Both the position numbers and the translations under genes were made by a program. A stretch of 64,000 nt of DNA, from positions 209,151-273,150 of the forward strand of contig JADJVF010000002.1 in assembly GCA_016716705.1 (NCBI GenBank), written 5' to 3'. This DNA is from Holophagales bacterium (lineage in GTDB: Bacteria > Acidobacteriota > Thermoanaerobaculia > UBA5066). Shown piece after piece: positions 10,606 to 18,759 of the stretch; the stretch's first letter is position 1; every line of letters begins with the position of its first letter. Below the pieces are notes generated by a model. That model was not told where the DNA came from. It worked only from the letters and a program-made list of their open reading frames with translations, and did no database searches.

Positions 10606-11096
10606 CCGCCGTCCTGGGCGTCGCCCTGGCGGCGCTCTTCACGCTCCTCCTCGGGGTGCTGCGGCTCCCCCACCCCCCCGACCTCTTCCTTCTCCCGGTC
10701 GCGTCCGTGTCCCGCCGGGGGCGCGCGATCCCGGCGATGCTCACGGGGCTCCTCGCCGGCCTCGCCCAGGACGCCCTCACCTCGCCGGTGAGGCTCCTCG
10801 GCCTGAACGCCTTCTCCAAGGTCCTCCTCGCCTACCTGATGGCGGCGATCGGAGCGCGCGCACTCGTCGAGAAGCCGGTCATGTTCGGCATCCTCGCGTG
10901 GGCCGCCGTCGCCCTCGACAGCCTCGTCCTCACCGGACTCGTCTGGGTCCTCAGGGGAGAGCCGCTCCTTCCCGACCTCCTCTCCGTCACCCTCCGCGCC
11001 GCGGGGACCGGCGTCCTCGCCGCCCTCCTCCAGGCCGGCGTCCGCTACCCGTGGAAGGAAGCCCGGGCGGCCCGGCGGCGGCGGAAGCTGGCATAG
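10602..11096 (+). CDS. mreD: Rod-shape determining membrane protein MreD
   Basis: The 164-residue integral membrane protein has four to five hydrophobic segments (VLGVALAALFTLLLGVLRL, AIPAMLTGLLAGLAQDAL, KVLLAYLMAAIGARA, FGILAWAAVALDSLVLTGLVWVL, LRAAGTGVLAALLQAG). The motif LTGLLAGLAQDALTS-PVRLLGLNAFSK is typical of MreD, a partner of MreC in cell elongation. The GTG start at 10602 overlaps the mreC stop as GTGA, which argues that mreC and mreD are separate genes and that their apparent reading-frame fusion is an artefact of the mreC frameshift. It ends 13 bases before mrdA. Confidence 0.88.
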   Translation: MTAVLGVALAALFTLLLGVLRLPHPPDLFLLPVASVSRRGRAIPAMLTGLLAGLAQDALTSPVRLLGLNAFSKVLLAYLMAAIGARALVEKPVMFGILAWAAVALDSLVLTGLVWVLRGEPLLPDLLSVTLRAAGTGVLAALLQAGVRYPWKEARAARRRRKLA

Positions 11097-11109
11097 TCCG
11101 AGGCGCCAG

Positions 11110-13023
11110 ATGCCCGCGAGCGCCCGCGAGGACCGCCGACCCCTTCTCATCCGGATCGACCGGCTCGCTGCAGGTGCGTTCTCCTTCCTCGCGCTCCTGC
11201 TCGGCGTCTACTGGGTCCACCAGGTCTTCCGCGGCGACGAGTACGCCCGGCAGGCGGAGAACAACCGGCAGCGCTCCGTCCCCATCAGCGCCTCGCGCGG
11301 CTTCATCCTCGACCGCCACGGCAAGCTCCTCGCCGAGAACGAGCCGTCCTTCACGCTCCTGCTCTACCGGCGGGAAACGCAGGACGTCGACGCCTCTCTC
11401 CGCTTCGTCTCGAGCCTCCTCGGACGCGGCCTGGACGACCTTCGCCACCGCGTCGAGCGCTCGCGGACGAGCTACGACTTCATCCCGGTCGTCCTCGACG
11501 ACGACCTGACCGTCGCCGAGGTCGGCGCCGTCGAGGCCCATGCCCTCGAGCACCCCGAGCTCGTCGTGCAGACGACCGAGCGTCGTGTCTACACGCAGGG
11601 CCCGGTCACGGCCCACCTCCTCGGGCACCTCGGCGAGGCCAGCCCCGACCAGCTCGCCGCCCGCGCCGGCCGCGTCCGCGCCGGGGAGGCGATCGGGCAG
11701 AACGGCGTCGAGGCCGCCTACCAGGACCTCCTCGCGGGGACGTCCGGCCTCAGGACCTTCGTCATCGACTCGTTCGGTCGCGAGGTCGCCGAGCTCGACC
11801 GCGTCGACCCGCTCCCCGGGAACACGATCGTCCTGAACATCGACCTGGACCTCCAGCGGCTCGCGGACGACTACTTTCGCGACAAGGTCGGAACGGCGGT
11901 CGCGCTCGATCCGAAGACCGGCGAGGTCCTGGCGTTCGTCTCGGCTCCGGCCTTCGACCCGAACGTCTTCTCCCGCCGCGTCAGCCGAACCGAATGGGAG
12001 GCGATCGTCGGCAACGAGGACCGGCCGCTCCAGAACAGGGCCATCCAGAACGTCTACTCGCCCGGCTCGATCTGGAAAGCCTTCGTCGCGTATGCCGCGC
12101 TGACGAACGGGATCGACGCCTCCGAGACGGTCCACTGCCCGGGCTTCGTCAACTTCTACGGCCGCCGGTTCCGGTGCCACGGCGTCCACGGGACCGTCGA
12201 CCTCCCGACCGCGCTCCAGGTCTCCTGCGACGCCTACTTCTACACGATGGGGAAGAGGCTCGGCATCGACGTCCTCGCGTCGACGGCCCGCCTGTTCGGC
12301 TTCAGCCGTTCGACGGGCGTCGACCTCGGCCCCGAGAAGACGGGAACGGTCCCGTCTCCGGAGTGGAGCAAGGCGGTCCGCAAGCACGCCTGGTACCCGG
12401 GCGAGACGATCTCCGTCGCCATCGGCCAGGGGCCGCTCCTCGTCTCGGCGCTCCAGGCGGCGCGCGCCTACGCCGGCATCGCCAACGCCGACGGTGCGCT
12501 TCCGGTGCCGCATCTCTTCCGGATCGGAGAGCAGGTGAGGAGCGGCGCCCGCGTCGCCTACCGCCCGCCGGTCACCGAGCGGATCCCGTACCCCGCCGGC
12601 GTGAGGGAGACGATCGTCGAGGGCCTCTGGCGCGTCGTGAATCGCCCCGGCGGGACCGCCTACCGGTATCGCGTCGAGGGTCTCGACATCTGCGGCAAGA
12701 CGGGCACCGTCCAGGTCGTCGGCCAGAAGGAGGCGAAGAAGGCGCACCTCCTCCCGGAGAAGCTCCGCGACCACGCCTGGTTCGCGGCGTTCGCTCCGAA
12801 GGACGACGCGAAGATCGTCGTCGTCGTCTTCGTCGAGAACGGCCTCCACGGCGGCTCGGCCGCCGCCCCGCTCGCGACGCGCCTCATCGAGGCGTACCTG
12901 CGCCCGGGCAGCGTCCCGCCGCCACCCCCTCCGGCCGCACCCCTCCCCGAAGCGACGCCCCCGGGAGGCTCCAACACCGCCGAGCGAAGCGCGCCCCGCC
13001 TGTCGCCGCGGCGGGGGACCTGA
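11110..13023 (+). CDS. mrdA: Penicillin-binding protein 2 (elongation transpeptidase)
   Basis: PBP2 cross-links peptidoglycan during side-wall growth, acting with RodA. The 637-residue protein has a short cytoplasmic tail, one membrane helix (residues about 17-36), a dimerisation domain with RGFILDRHGKLLAEN, and the transpeptidase domain: SPGSIWK with nucleophile Ser320, the SCD motif in QVSCDAYFYTMG (most PBP2 have SCN), and KTGT at about residue 530. A proline-rich tail (PPPPPPAAP) follows. Ser-Ile-Trp-Lys in place of the common Ser-Thr-Phe-Lys is a mild variation that keeps Ser and Lys. Next gene rodA starts one base after the stop, as expected for a functional pair. Confidence 0.93.
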   Translation: MPASAREDRRPLLIRIDRLAAGAFSFLALLLGVYWVHQVFRGDEYARQAENNRQRSVPISASRGFILDRHGKLLAENEPSFTLLLYRRETQDVDASLRFVSSLLGRGLDDLRHRVERSRTSYDFIPVVLDDDLTVAEVGAVEAHALEHPELVVQTTERRVYTQGPVTAHLLGHLGEASPDQLAARAGRVRAGEAIGQNGVEAAYQDLLAGTSGLRTFVIDSFGREVAELDRVDPLPGNTIVLNIDLDLQRLADDYFRDKVGTAVALDPKTGEVLAFVSAPAFDPNVFSRRVSRTEWEAIVGNEDRPLQNRAIQNVYSPGSIWKAFVAYAALTNGIDASETVHCPGFVNFYGRRFRCHGVHGTVDLPTALQVSCDAYFYTMGKRLGIDVLASTARLFGFSRSTGVDLGPEKTGTVPSPEWSKAVRKHAWYPGETISVAIGQGPLLVSALQAARAYAGIANADGALPVPHLFRIGEQVRSGARVAYRPPVTERIPYPAGVRETIVEGLWRVVNRPGGTAYRYRVEGLDICGKTGTVQVVGQKEAKKAHLLPEKLRDHAWFAAFAPKDDAKIVVVVFVENGLHGGSAAAPLATRLIEAYLRPGSVPPPPPPAAPLPEATPPGGSNTAERSAPRLSPRRGT

Positions 13024-13024
13024 C

Positions 13025-14125
13025 GTGTCGCGCCTTTCCGAGGCGCTCCCGCGGCGCCTCGACGTCCCGCTTCTGCTCGCCGCGCTCGTCCTCTCCGGCA
13101 TCGGCATCGCCATGGTCGTCTCGACGACCTCCGGAACGGTCCGCGGGGGCCTCGGCGGCCGGCAGGCTCTCTTCCTCGTCGCGGGCCTGGTGGTCGCGAC
13201 GTTCTTCGCCGTCTTCGACTACCGCCTCCTCCTGAGGGCTTCGCCCGGCCTCTTCGCCGTTTCCCTCCTGCCGCTCGTCTGGCTCCCGCTCTTCGGCCCG
13301 ACGATCGCGGGCGCGAAGTCGTGGATCCGCCTCTTCGGCGGCTTCCAGCTCCAGCCGTCCGAGCTCGCACGCATCACGACCGTCCTCCTCCTCGCCTGGA
13401 TCCTCGAGAACGACGACCGCTCCTTCCTCTCCTCCAGGACCGTCCTCGCGCTCGTCGGCGTCGTCTCGTTCCCGATGGCCCTCGTCCTTCTCCAGCCCGA
13501 CCTCGGGGTGGCGCTCACCTATGGCCCCTTCCTCCTCGCGGCGCTCTACCTCGGAGGGCTTCCGGGACGCGTCTGGGGGGCCCTCTTCCTGGCAGGCGCG
13601 CTCGCGGCCGGCGCGTCGTGGTTCGTCCTGAAGGACTACCAGAAGGACCGGATCCGGACCTTCCTCGACCCCGACCTCGCCGCCCGCGGCGCCGGCTACC
13701 AGGTCCGGCAGGCGCGCATCGCCATCGGCTCGGGCGGGATCCTCGGAAAGGGGTGGAAGGAGGGAACGCAGAGCCGGCTCGGCTTCCTTCCGGTACGGCA
13801 CTCCGACTTCATCTTCGCCGCCCTCGCCGAAGAGCGCGGATTCGCCGGCGTCGCCACCGTCGTCGGCCTCTACGGCCTCTTCCTCGCCCGCGGTTTCGCC
13901 ATCGCGCGCGACGCGCGGGACCGGGGCGGCTCGATGCTCGTCCTTCTCGTCATCCTGAACGTCGTGGCGCAGGCCGCGGCGAACATCGCCATGAACGTCG
14001 GCCTCCTGCCGACGACGGGCATCACCCTGCCGTTCGTCTCCTACGGAGGCTCGTCGATCATCGCAACCTGGGCGATGACCGGCCTCGTCCTCTCCGTGGC
14101 CCAGCGCCGGTTCGTCAACGTGTAG
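13025..14125 (+). CDS. rodA: Rod-shape peptidoglycan glycosyltransferase RodA (SEDS family)
   Basis: RodA polymerises lipid II into glycan strands together with PBP2. The 366-residue protein has ten or so membrane helices and SEDS hallmarks: GAKSWIRLFGGFQLQPSELAR, LLQPDLGVAL (with the catalytic Asp), GYQVRQARIAIGSGGILGKGW, HSDFIFAALAEERGF and the C-terminal NVGLLPTTGITLPFVSYGGSS. The GTG at 13025 is preferred because it directly follows the mrdA stop and places the first helix 15 residues in. Length equals that of E. coli RodA (370). Confidence 0.94.
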   Translation: MSRLSEALPRRLDVPLLLAALVLSGIGIAMVVSTTSGTVRGGLGGRQALFLVAGLVVATFFAVFDYRLLLRASPGLFAVSLLPLVWLPLFGPTIAGAKSWIRLFGGFQLQPSELARITTVLLLAWILENDDRSFLSSRTVLALVGVVSFPMALVLLQPDLGVALTYGPFLLAALYLGGLPGRVWGALFLAGALAAGASWFVLKDYQKDRIRTFLDPDLAARGAGYQVRQARIAIGSGGILGKGWKEGTQSRLGFLPVRHSDFIFAALAEERGFAGVATVVGLYGLFLARGFAIARDARDRGGSMLVLLVILNVVAQAAANIAMNVGLLPTTGITLPFVSYGGSSIIATWAMTGLVLSVAQRRFVNV

Positions 14126-14133
14126 AGGCCGTC

Positions 14134-15684
14134 ATGCAGAAAGAGCTCCTCATCTCCGCCAACGACCGCGAGACCCGGGTGGCCGTCCTCGAGGACGGCC
14201 GCGTCGCCGAGGTGCAGATCGAACGCCGGAAGCAGCGCGGCGTCGTCGGCAACATCTACAAGGGGCGCGTGACGCGGGTCCTGCCGGGGATGCAGTCGGC
14301 CTTCGTCGACATCGGCCTCGAGAAGGACGCCTTCCTCTACGTCGCCGACGTCGGCGAGGAGGTCGAGGACTTCGACCGCTTCGGCGGGATGGAGGAGAAC
14401 GGCGCCGAGGCCGAGGTCGACGTGCCCGCCGTTGCGGCGTCCGCGACCGTCGACGCCGAGCCCCCCGTCCGGACGCCCCTCCCCTCCATCGACGAGCTCC
14501 TCCGCGAGGGGCAGGAGCTCGTCGTCCAGGTGACGAAGGACCAGATCGCCCACAAGGGAGTGCGGATCACGACCCACGTCACGTTCCCCGGCCGGTCGCT
14601 CGTCTACATGCCGACGATCGACCACGTCGGCGTCTCGCGCCGCATCGAGAACGAGGAGGAGCGCGTCCGCCTCCGCGACATCCTCACCTCCCTCAGGAAG
14701 GGCCCGGGCGGCTTCATCGTGAGAACCGCGGGCGAGGGACGCTCCGCCGACGAGTTCGCTTCCGACAAGCGCTACCTCGGCCGCCTCTGGGAGCAGATCA
14801 GGAAGCGCGCCGAGCGCTCGGGCGCCCCGGCGCTCCTCCACCGCGACCTCGACCTGACGCTGAGGGCCGCGCGCGACATCTTCGCCCAGGAGTTCTCCGT
14901 CCTCTGGGTCGACGACGACGAGGAGTACCGGCGGATCGTCGAGTTCCTCGACCAGGTGCAGCCGAACCTCGTCGTCAAGGTGAAGCTCTACAGGAAGTCG
15001 AGCCCCCTCTTCGAGGAGCTCGGCGTCGAGCAGGAGATCGAGAACGCCCTCAAGTCGAAGGTCTGGCTCAAGTCGGGCGGCTACATCGTCATCAACCAGA
15101 CCGAGGCGCTCGTGGCCATCGACGTCAACACGGGCAAGTACATCGGCAAGAAGCGGCTCGAGGACACCGTCCTGCGCACGAACATGGAAGCCGTCCACGA
15201 GATCGTCCGGCAGATCCGCCTGCGCGACCTGGGCGGGCTCCTCGTCGTCGACTTCATCGACATGGAGGAGGAGGAGCACCGCCAGGAGCTCGTCACGGCC
15301 CTCGAGGCCGAGCTGAAGAAGGACCGGTCGAAGAACCGGATGCTTCCCGTCTCCGAGTTCGGCCTCGTCGAGATCACCCGCAAGAGGCAGAGGCAGAGCC
15401 TCGAACGGGCGCTCACGATGCCCTGCCCCTACTGCTCGGGCTCGGGCCGCATCAAGAGCATCCCGACGATCCTCCTCGAGATCCGGCGCGAGATCCTCAA
15501 GCGGACCGCCTCGGGCGAAGGGCACGCCCTCGTCCTGCGCGTCCACCCCGAGATCTCGAGGGCCCTCTCCTCCGACGAGCGCCACCTCATCGAGGACCTC
15601 CAGGAGCACGTCGGGATGCCGATCCACGTCCAGGTGGACGAGCACCTGCACCACGAGGGGTACGACGTCGTCGTCGAGGCGTGA
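14134..15684 (+). CDS. rng: Ribonuclease G (RNase E/G family)
   Basis: This endoribonuclease trims the 5' end of 16S rRNA and degrades mRNA. The 516-residue protein has an S1 domain (IYKGRVTRVLPGMQSAFVDIGLEKDAFLYV) carrying an acidic insertion (EDFDRFGGMEENGAEAEVD) of about 50 residues, the 5'-sensor region, the DNase I-like catalytic core with metal-binding aspartates (VAIDVNTGKY and VVDFIDM) and the zinc-link CPYC at the C-terminal end. It lacks the long C-terminal degradosome scaffold of RNase E. The ATG at 14134 is eight bases after rodA; mre-rodA-rng linkage is common in bacteria. Confidence 0.92.
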   Translation: MQKELLISANDRETRVAVLEDGRVAEVQIERRKQRGVVGNIYKGRVTRVLPGMQSAFVDIGLEKDAFLYVADVGEEVEDFDRFGGMEENGAEAEVDVPAVAASATVDAEPPVRTPLPSIDELLREGQELVVQVTKDQIAHKGVRITTHVTFPGRSLVYMPTIDHVGVSRRIENEEERVRLRDILTSLRKGPGGFIVRTAGEGRSADEFASDKRYLGRLWEQIRKRAERSGAPALLHRDLDLTLRAARDIFAQEFSVLWVDDDEEYRRIVEFLDQVQPNLVVKVKLYRKSSPLFEELGVEQEIENALKSKVWLKSGGYIVINQTEALVAIDVNTGKYIGKKRLEDTVLRTNMEAVHEIVRQIRLRDLGGLLVVDFIDMEEEEHRQELVTALEAELKKDRSKNRMLPVSEFGLVEITRKRQRQSLERALTMPCPYCSGSGRIKSIPTILLEIRREILKRTASGEGHALVLRVHPEISRALSSDERHLIEDLQEHVGMPIHVQVDEHLHHEGYDVVVEA

Positions 15685-15777
15685 CCCGGATCACCCCGGT
15701 GCCGCCGGGGCACCCTCTCTCCGGGCGTTTCGGTCGGGAAACGGGCCCGAAACTGGTCGAAATGGCACGGAGCAGGC

Positions 15778-15793
15778 TGGCACGCCTCCTGCA
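15778..15793 (+). promoter_or_regulatory. Sigma-54-type (-24/-12) promoter
   Basis: TGGCACGCCTCCTGCA matches the sigma-54 consensus TGGCACG-N4-TTGCA at all but one position. The diagnostic GG (15779-15780) and GC (15791-15792) are exactly ten bases apart. It would start RNA near 15804. A second, weaker GG-N10-GC match lies just upstream at 15763-15778. No sigma-54 activator gene is seen in the window, and no enhancer site could be identified. Confidence 0.6.
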
Positions 15794-15828
15794 TTAAGAA
15801 GGGTGGCGCACACTCCAGCCTCTCCTCC

Positions 15829-15857
15829 CAGCCGCCCCGATGGGCGGCTCTTTTTTT
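15829..15857 (+). terminator. Intrinsic terminator between the sigma-54-type promoter and the Fe-S gene
   Basis: An 8-bp perfect stem (AGCCGCCC / GGGCGGCT) with a CGAT loop is followed by C and seven or more T residues. It is the clearest T-tract terminator in the window. It lies about 30-50 bases downstream of the predicted sigma-54 start site and upstream of the better start codon of the Fe-S protein gene. It may end rng-operon transcription, act as an attenuator of the Fe-S gene, or terminate a short RNA. Confidence 0.75.
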
Positions 15858-15871
15858 GGGACAATGCGTGG

Positions 15872-17170
15872 GTGGCCCACGCCACGGCGCGCTCCGGGTA
15901 CCGGGACCTCGTCGAGCGGCTGAACCGCTTTCCACAGGGTGCGCCCCCGTCGGACCTCCTGTACCGGATCCTCGCCCTCCTCTTCTCGGAGCGTGAGGCC
16001 GGCCTCGTCGCGCTCCTTCCCGTCAAGCCCTTCACGCTCACGACCGCGGCGAGGGCCTGGAAGACGACTCCCGACGACGCACGAAGGCTTCTCGACGAGC
16101 TCGCGGCGCGGGCCCTCCTCCTCGATGCCGAGCGCGACGGCGAGACCCGGTGGGTCCTCCCGCCGCCGATGGCCGGCTTCTTCGAGTTCTCGATGATGCG
16201 GGTCCGCAACGACGTCGACCAGAAGGCCCTCGCCCGGCTCTTCTACGAGTACCTCAACGTCGAGGAGGACTTCGTCCGAGAGCTCTTCGCCCGCGGAGAG
16301 ACCCAGCTCGGGCGCGCCTTCGTGAACGAGGACGCCGTCCCCGACGACGACGTGCTCCACGTCCTCGACTGGGAGAGGGCGAGCGAGGTGGCGCGGACGG
16401 CTCGCGCCGCCGCCGTGGGCGTCTGCTACTGCCGCCACAAGATGGCCCACGTCGGCCGGGCCTGCGACGCCCCGCTCGAGATCTGCCTCACGTTCGGCAC
16501 CACCGCCGACTCCCTCTCCCGGCACGGCTTCGCCCGGCGGATCGACGTTGCCGAGGCGCTCGACCTCCTCGCCGAGGCCCGCTCGCGCGGCCTCGTCCAG
16601 TTCGGCGAGAACGTCAGGGAGAGCGTCGCTTTCGTCTGCAACTGCTGCGGCTGCTGCTGCGAGGCCCTCCTGGCGCAGAAGCGCTTCGGCGCCTTCCGCC
16701 CCATCCACACCACCGGCTTCACGCCCCGGGTCGACGCCGAGAAGTGCAACGGCTGTGGCGCCTGCGCGAAGGCCTGCCCCGTCGAGGCAATGGTGCTTCG
16801 GCCCGCGGACGACCCACGAGTCCCCGGGCGCCGGGCCGCGAGCCTCGTCGAGGAGGCGTGCCTCGGCTGCGGCGTCTGCGTCCCCAGCTGCCGGCGGGAC
16901 GCGCTCCGCCTCGTCCGGCGGGAGGAGCGGGTGATCCCCCCGAGGGACACGGCCCGGCGCGTCGTGAGGATGGCTCTGGAACGGGGCAACCTCGCGGACC
17001 TCGTCTTCGACGATCGGGCCCTCGCGAGCCACAGGATTCTCGGGACGCTCCTCGGGGCGATCCTCAGGCTGCCCGCCGTGGAACGCGCGCTCGCCAGGGA
17101 GCAGGTGAAGTCGGTCTACCTCGAGAGAATCCTCGAGGCCTGGGAGCGGCGAGCCGGCCAGCGCGAGTAA
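15872..17170 (+). CDS. Cysteine-rich 4Fe-4S protein with two ferredoxin-type clusters
   Basis: The N-terminal 150 residues look like a winged-helix/adaptor region (RLNRFPQGAPPSDLLYRIL, LFSEREAGLVALLP). Then come CYCRHKMAHVGRAC and CNCCGCCCEALL, cysteine clusters seen in a family of uncharacterised Fe-S proteins, and two canonical [4Fe-4S] motifs, CNGCGACAKACP and CLGCGVCVPSC. It is probably an electron-transfer or redox-sensing protein; the partner is unknown. The frame is open from a GTG at 15803, but that codon sits at the predicted transcription start and its first codons would form the terminator hairpin, so the GTG at 15872 (start VAHATARSGYRDL, as in relatives) is preferred. It converges on the deiminase-like gene. 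Confidence 0.75.
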   Translation: MAHATARSGYRDLVERLNRFPQGAPPSDLLYRILALLFSEREAGLVALLPVKPFTLTTAARAWKTTPDDARRLLDELAARALLLDAERDGETRWVLPPPMAGFFEFSMMRVRNDVDQKALARLFYEYLNVEEDFVRELFARGETQLGRAFVNEDAVPDDDVLHVLDWERASEVARTARAAAVGVCYCRHKMAHVGRACDAPLEICLTFGTTADSLSRHGFARRIDVAEALDLLAEARSRGLVQFGENVRESVAFVCNCCGCCCEALLAQKRFGAFRPIHTTGFTPRVDAEKCNGCGACAKACPVEAMVLRPADDPRVPGRRAASLVEEACLGCGVCVPSCRRDALRLVRREERVIPPRDTARRVVRMALERGNLADLVFDDRALASHRILGTLLGAILRLPAVERALAREQVKSVYLERILEAWERRAGQRE

Positions 17171-17199
17171 GCGCCCCGGACCGCCGGGCTGGCGAGCGC

Positions 17200-18666
17200 T
17201 CACCCCGACCTCCGACGGCTCCTCCGCGCGCCCCGCCAGTCCGAGGCAGTGGAGGCCTCCCTCGCCCGTGGGGAAGATCGGGACGGGCACGACGCGGATC
17301 CCTTCGGCCTCGTAGACCTTCGCCTGCCTCTCGAACGTCGGGTTCGGGCTCGCCGCCGCCCGGTCCATCTCCGTCCAGACCTCCCGGAAGCTCTTCAGCA
17401 CGCGCTCGAACGCGGCGTCCGAAGGCCGGCCCCGCCACGCCTCGAGCTCGTCGGACAGCGCGTCGAACCGCTTCTGGAGTTCCCTCTGCGGGTTGGGCCC
17501 GTCCGGGAGCGCGAAGTGGTAGGGGTACTTCCCGAGCAGGACGACCTGCTCTCCGGAGGGTTCCGAGTATTTCCCGACGTTCACGGGGTTGCGGACCGGG
17601 TGGTCCGCGAACGGCAGCCGCGCCACGCGGAAGCCCCAGGCCGCGAGCTGCTTCGCCACGCGGTCGTAGATGACCTGCGCACGCTTCTGCACCTCGGGCG
17701 CGAGCGGCTCGCGGGTGATGGCGTCCACGGGGCCGCCCTCGTACGAGGGAATGAACGCCACGGCCCCCTTCGAGCCCCGGGCCACGTTCACGATCATGTC
17801 CGAGTGGAAGAGCTCGTCCGCGACGAGGGACGGGGACCGGAGCCCCTCCTCGTTCACGAAGAGGACGTCGAGGCCGAAGAACGCCTTCCTGAAGGCGCTT
17901 CGGGCTTCCTCGATGCGCGCGGTCGGGACGGCGCGGCCGAGGACGCCCTCGCCGTACCTGTACTCGAGCCACCTGAGGACCCTGTGGTGTCCGGCGAGGA
18001 GACCGAGCCGGCCGCCGGGAAGGCGCACGAGCTCCACGTCTCCTCCCTCGGAGTTCACTCCCGGCAGGGAGTGCATCGCGAACTCGCGCGGGAACGCCCG
18101 GACCATCTGCTGCAGGCTCTCGCGGTAGAAGAGGTCCGCCTCGGCCCCGATCCCGAGGACGAGACGTCCCGCCTCGTCGGTACCGAGGGGTTCGGCGATG
18201 TCCTGCGGGAACGGGATCGCGCGGCCGACGACGAAGAAGCGGACCCGCTCCGCGATCTCGGCCGGAGTCCAGCGGGCGCGGACCTTGAGGTACTCGCGGA
18301 ACTCGTCGCGCTCGTCCCCGAGCTCGCGGACGTGCAGGCGCGGGTCGGGACCGCCACGAAGAGCCGCGTCCGCTTCGGGATCGCGTTCACGATCTGGCCG
18401 TGCATCAGCTCGAAGTTCAGCCAGTAGAGCTGCCGCCGGATCTGCGCGAGATGCTTGTTTCCGAGGCCCTCGAAGTGCGAGCCCTCCGGGAGCATGAAGG
18501 GGCTCGCGAGAAGCGGGTCGAGGCCGATGACGAGCCGCCGGTAGGGGCGCTCGGCCTCCGGCACCAGCTTCAGCCCGGGCGGAGGGGACGGTATCGCAGG
18601 CTCTGCCAGGGCCAGGCCGACGGCGAGGAGGATCGATCCGGGTACGAGGACGGCGGCGGCGCGCAT
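17200..18666 (-). CDS. Exported arginine/agmatine-deiminase-like (guanidino-modifying superfamily) protein, frameshifted
   Basis: A signal peptide (MRAAAVLVPGSILLAVGLALAEP) precedes about 460 residues. Three motifs fall in the order expected for guanidino-group-modifying enzymes: SEGGDVELVRL (Glu/Asp), ELFHSDMIVNV (His) and GEGGLHCLGL (nucleophile Cys). Those enzymes hydrolyse or transfer amidino groups of arginine-like substrates; export to the periplasm is unusual. One missing base near 18346 separates the first ~105 residues (ending LFVAVP) from the rest (DPRLHVRELGDERDEFREYL). After the Cys the frame stays open into the convergent Fe-S gene; a second small shift would give a stop at 17200-17202, so the C-terminus is uncertain. 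Assignment rests on motifs only. Confidence 0.55.
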
Positions 18667-18759
18667 CGCGCGGAGTGTAGTGCCCGCCCCGGACGGATGG
18701 CACCGGCCGGTGGAGCCGGCGAAACCGTTCGGGCCTAATCTCGGCCCGAGGCCTTCTCC

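Noticed and set aside
9732..11096. A single MreC-MreD fusion gene
   Set aside because: A one-base shift restores a proper MreC end and a GTGA-coupled mreD start.
15685..15720. Terminator directly after rng (CCCCGG / CCGGGG hairpin)
   Set aside because: The hairpin has a short stem and no T-tract; the hairpin at 15829-15857 is the convincing terminator.
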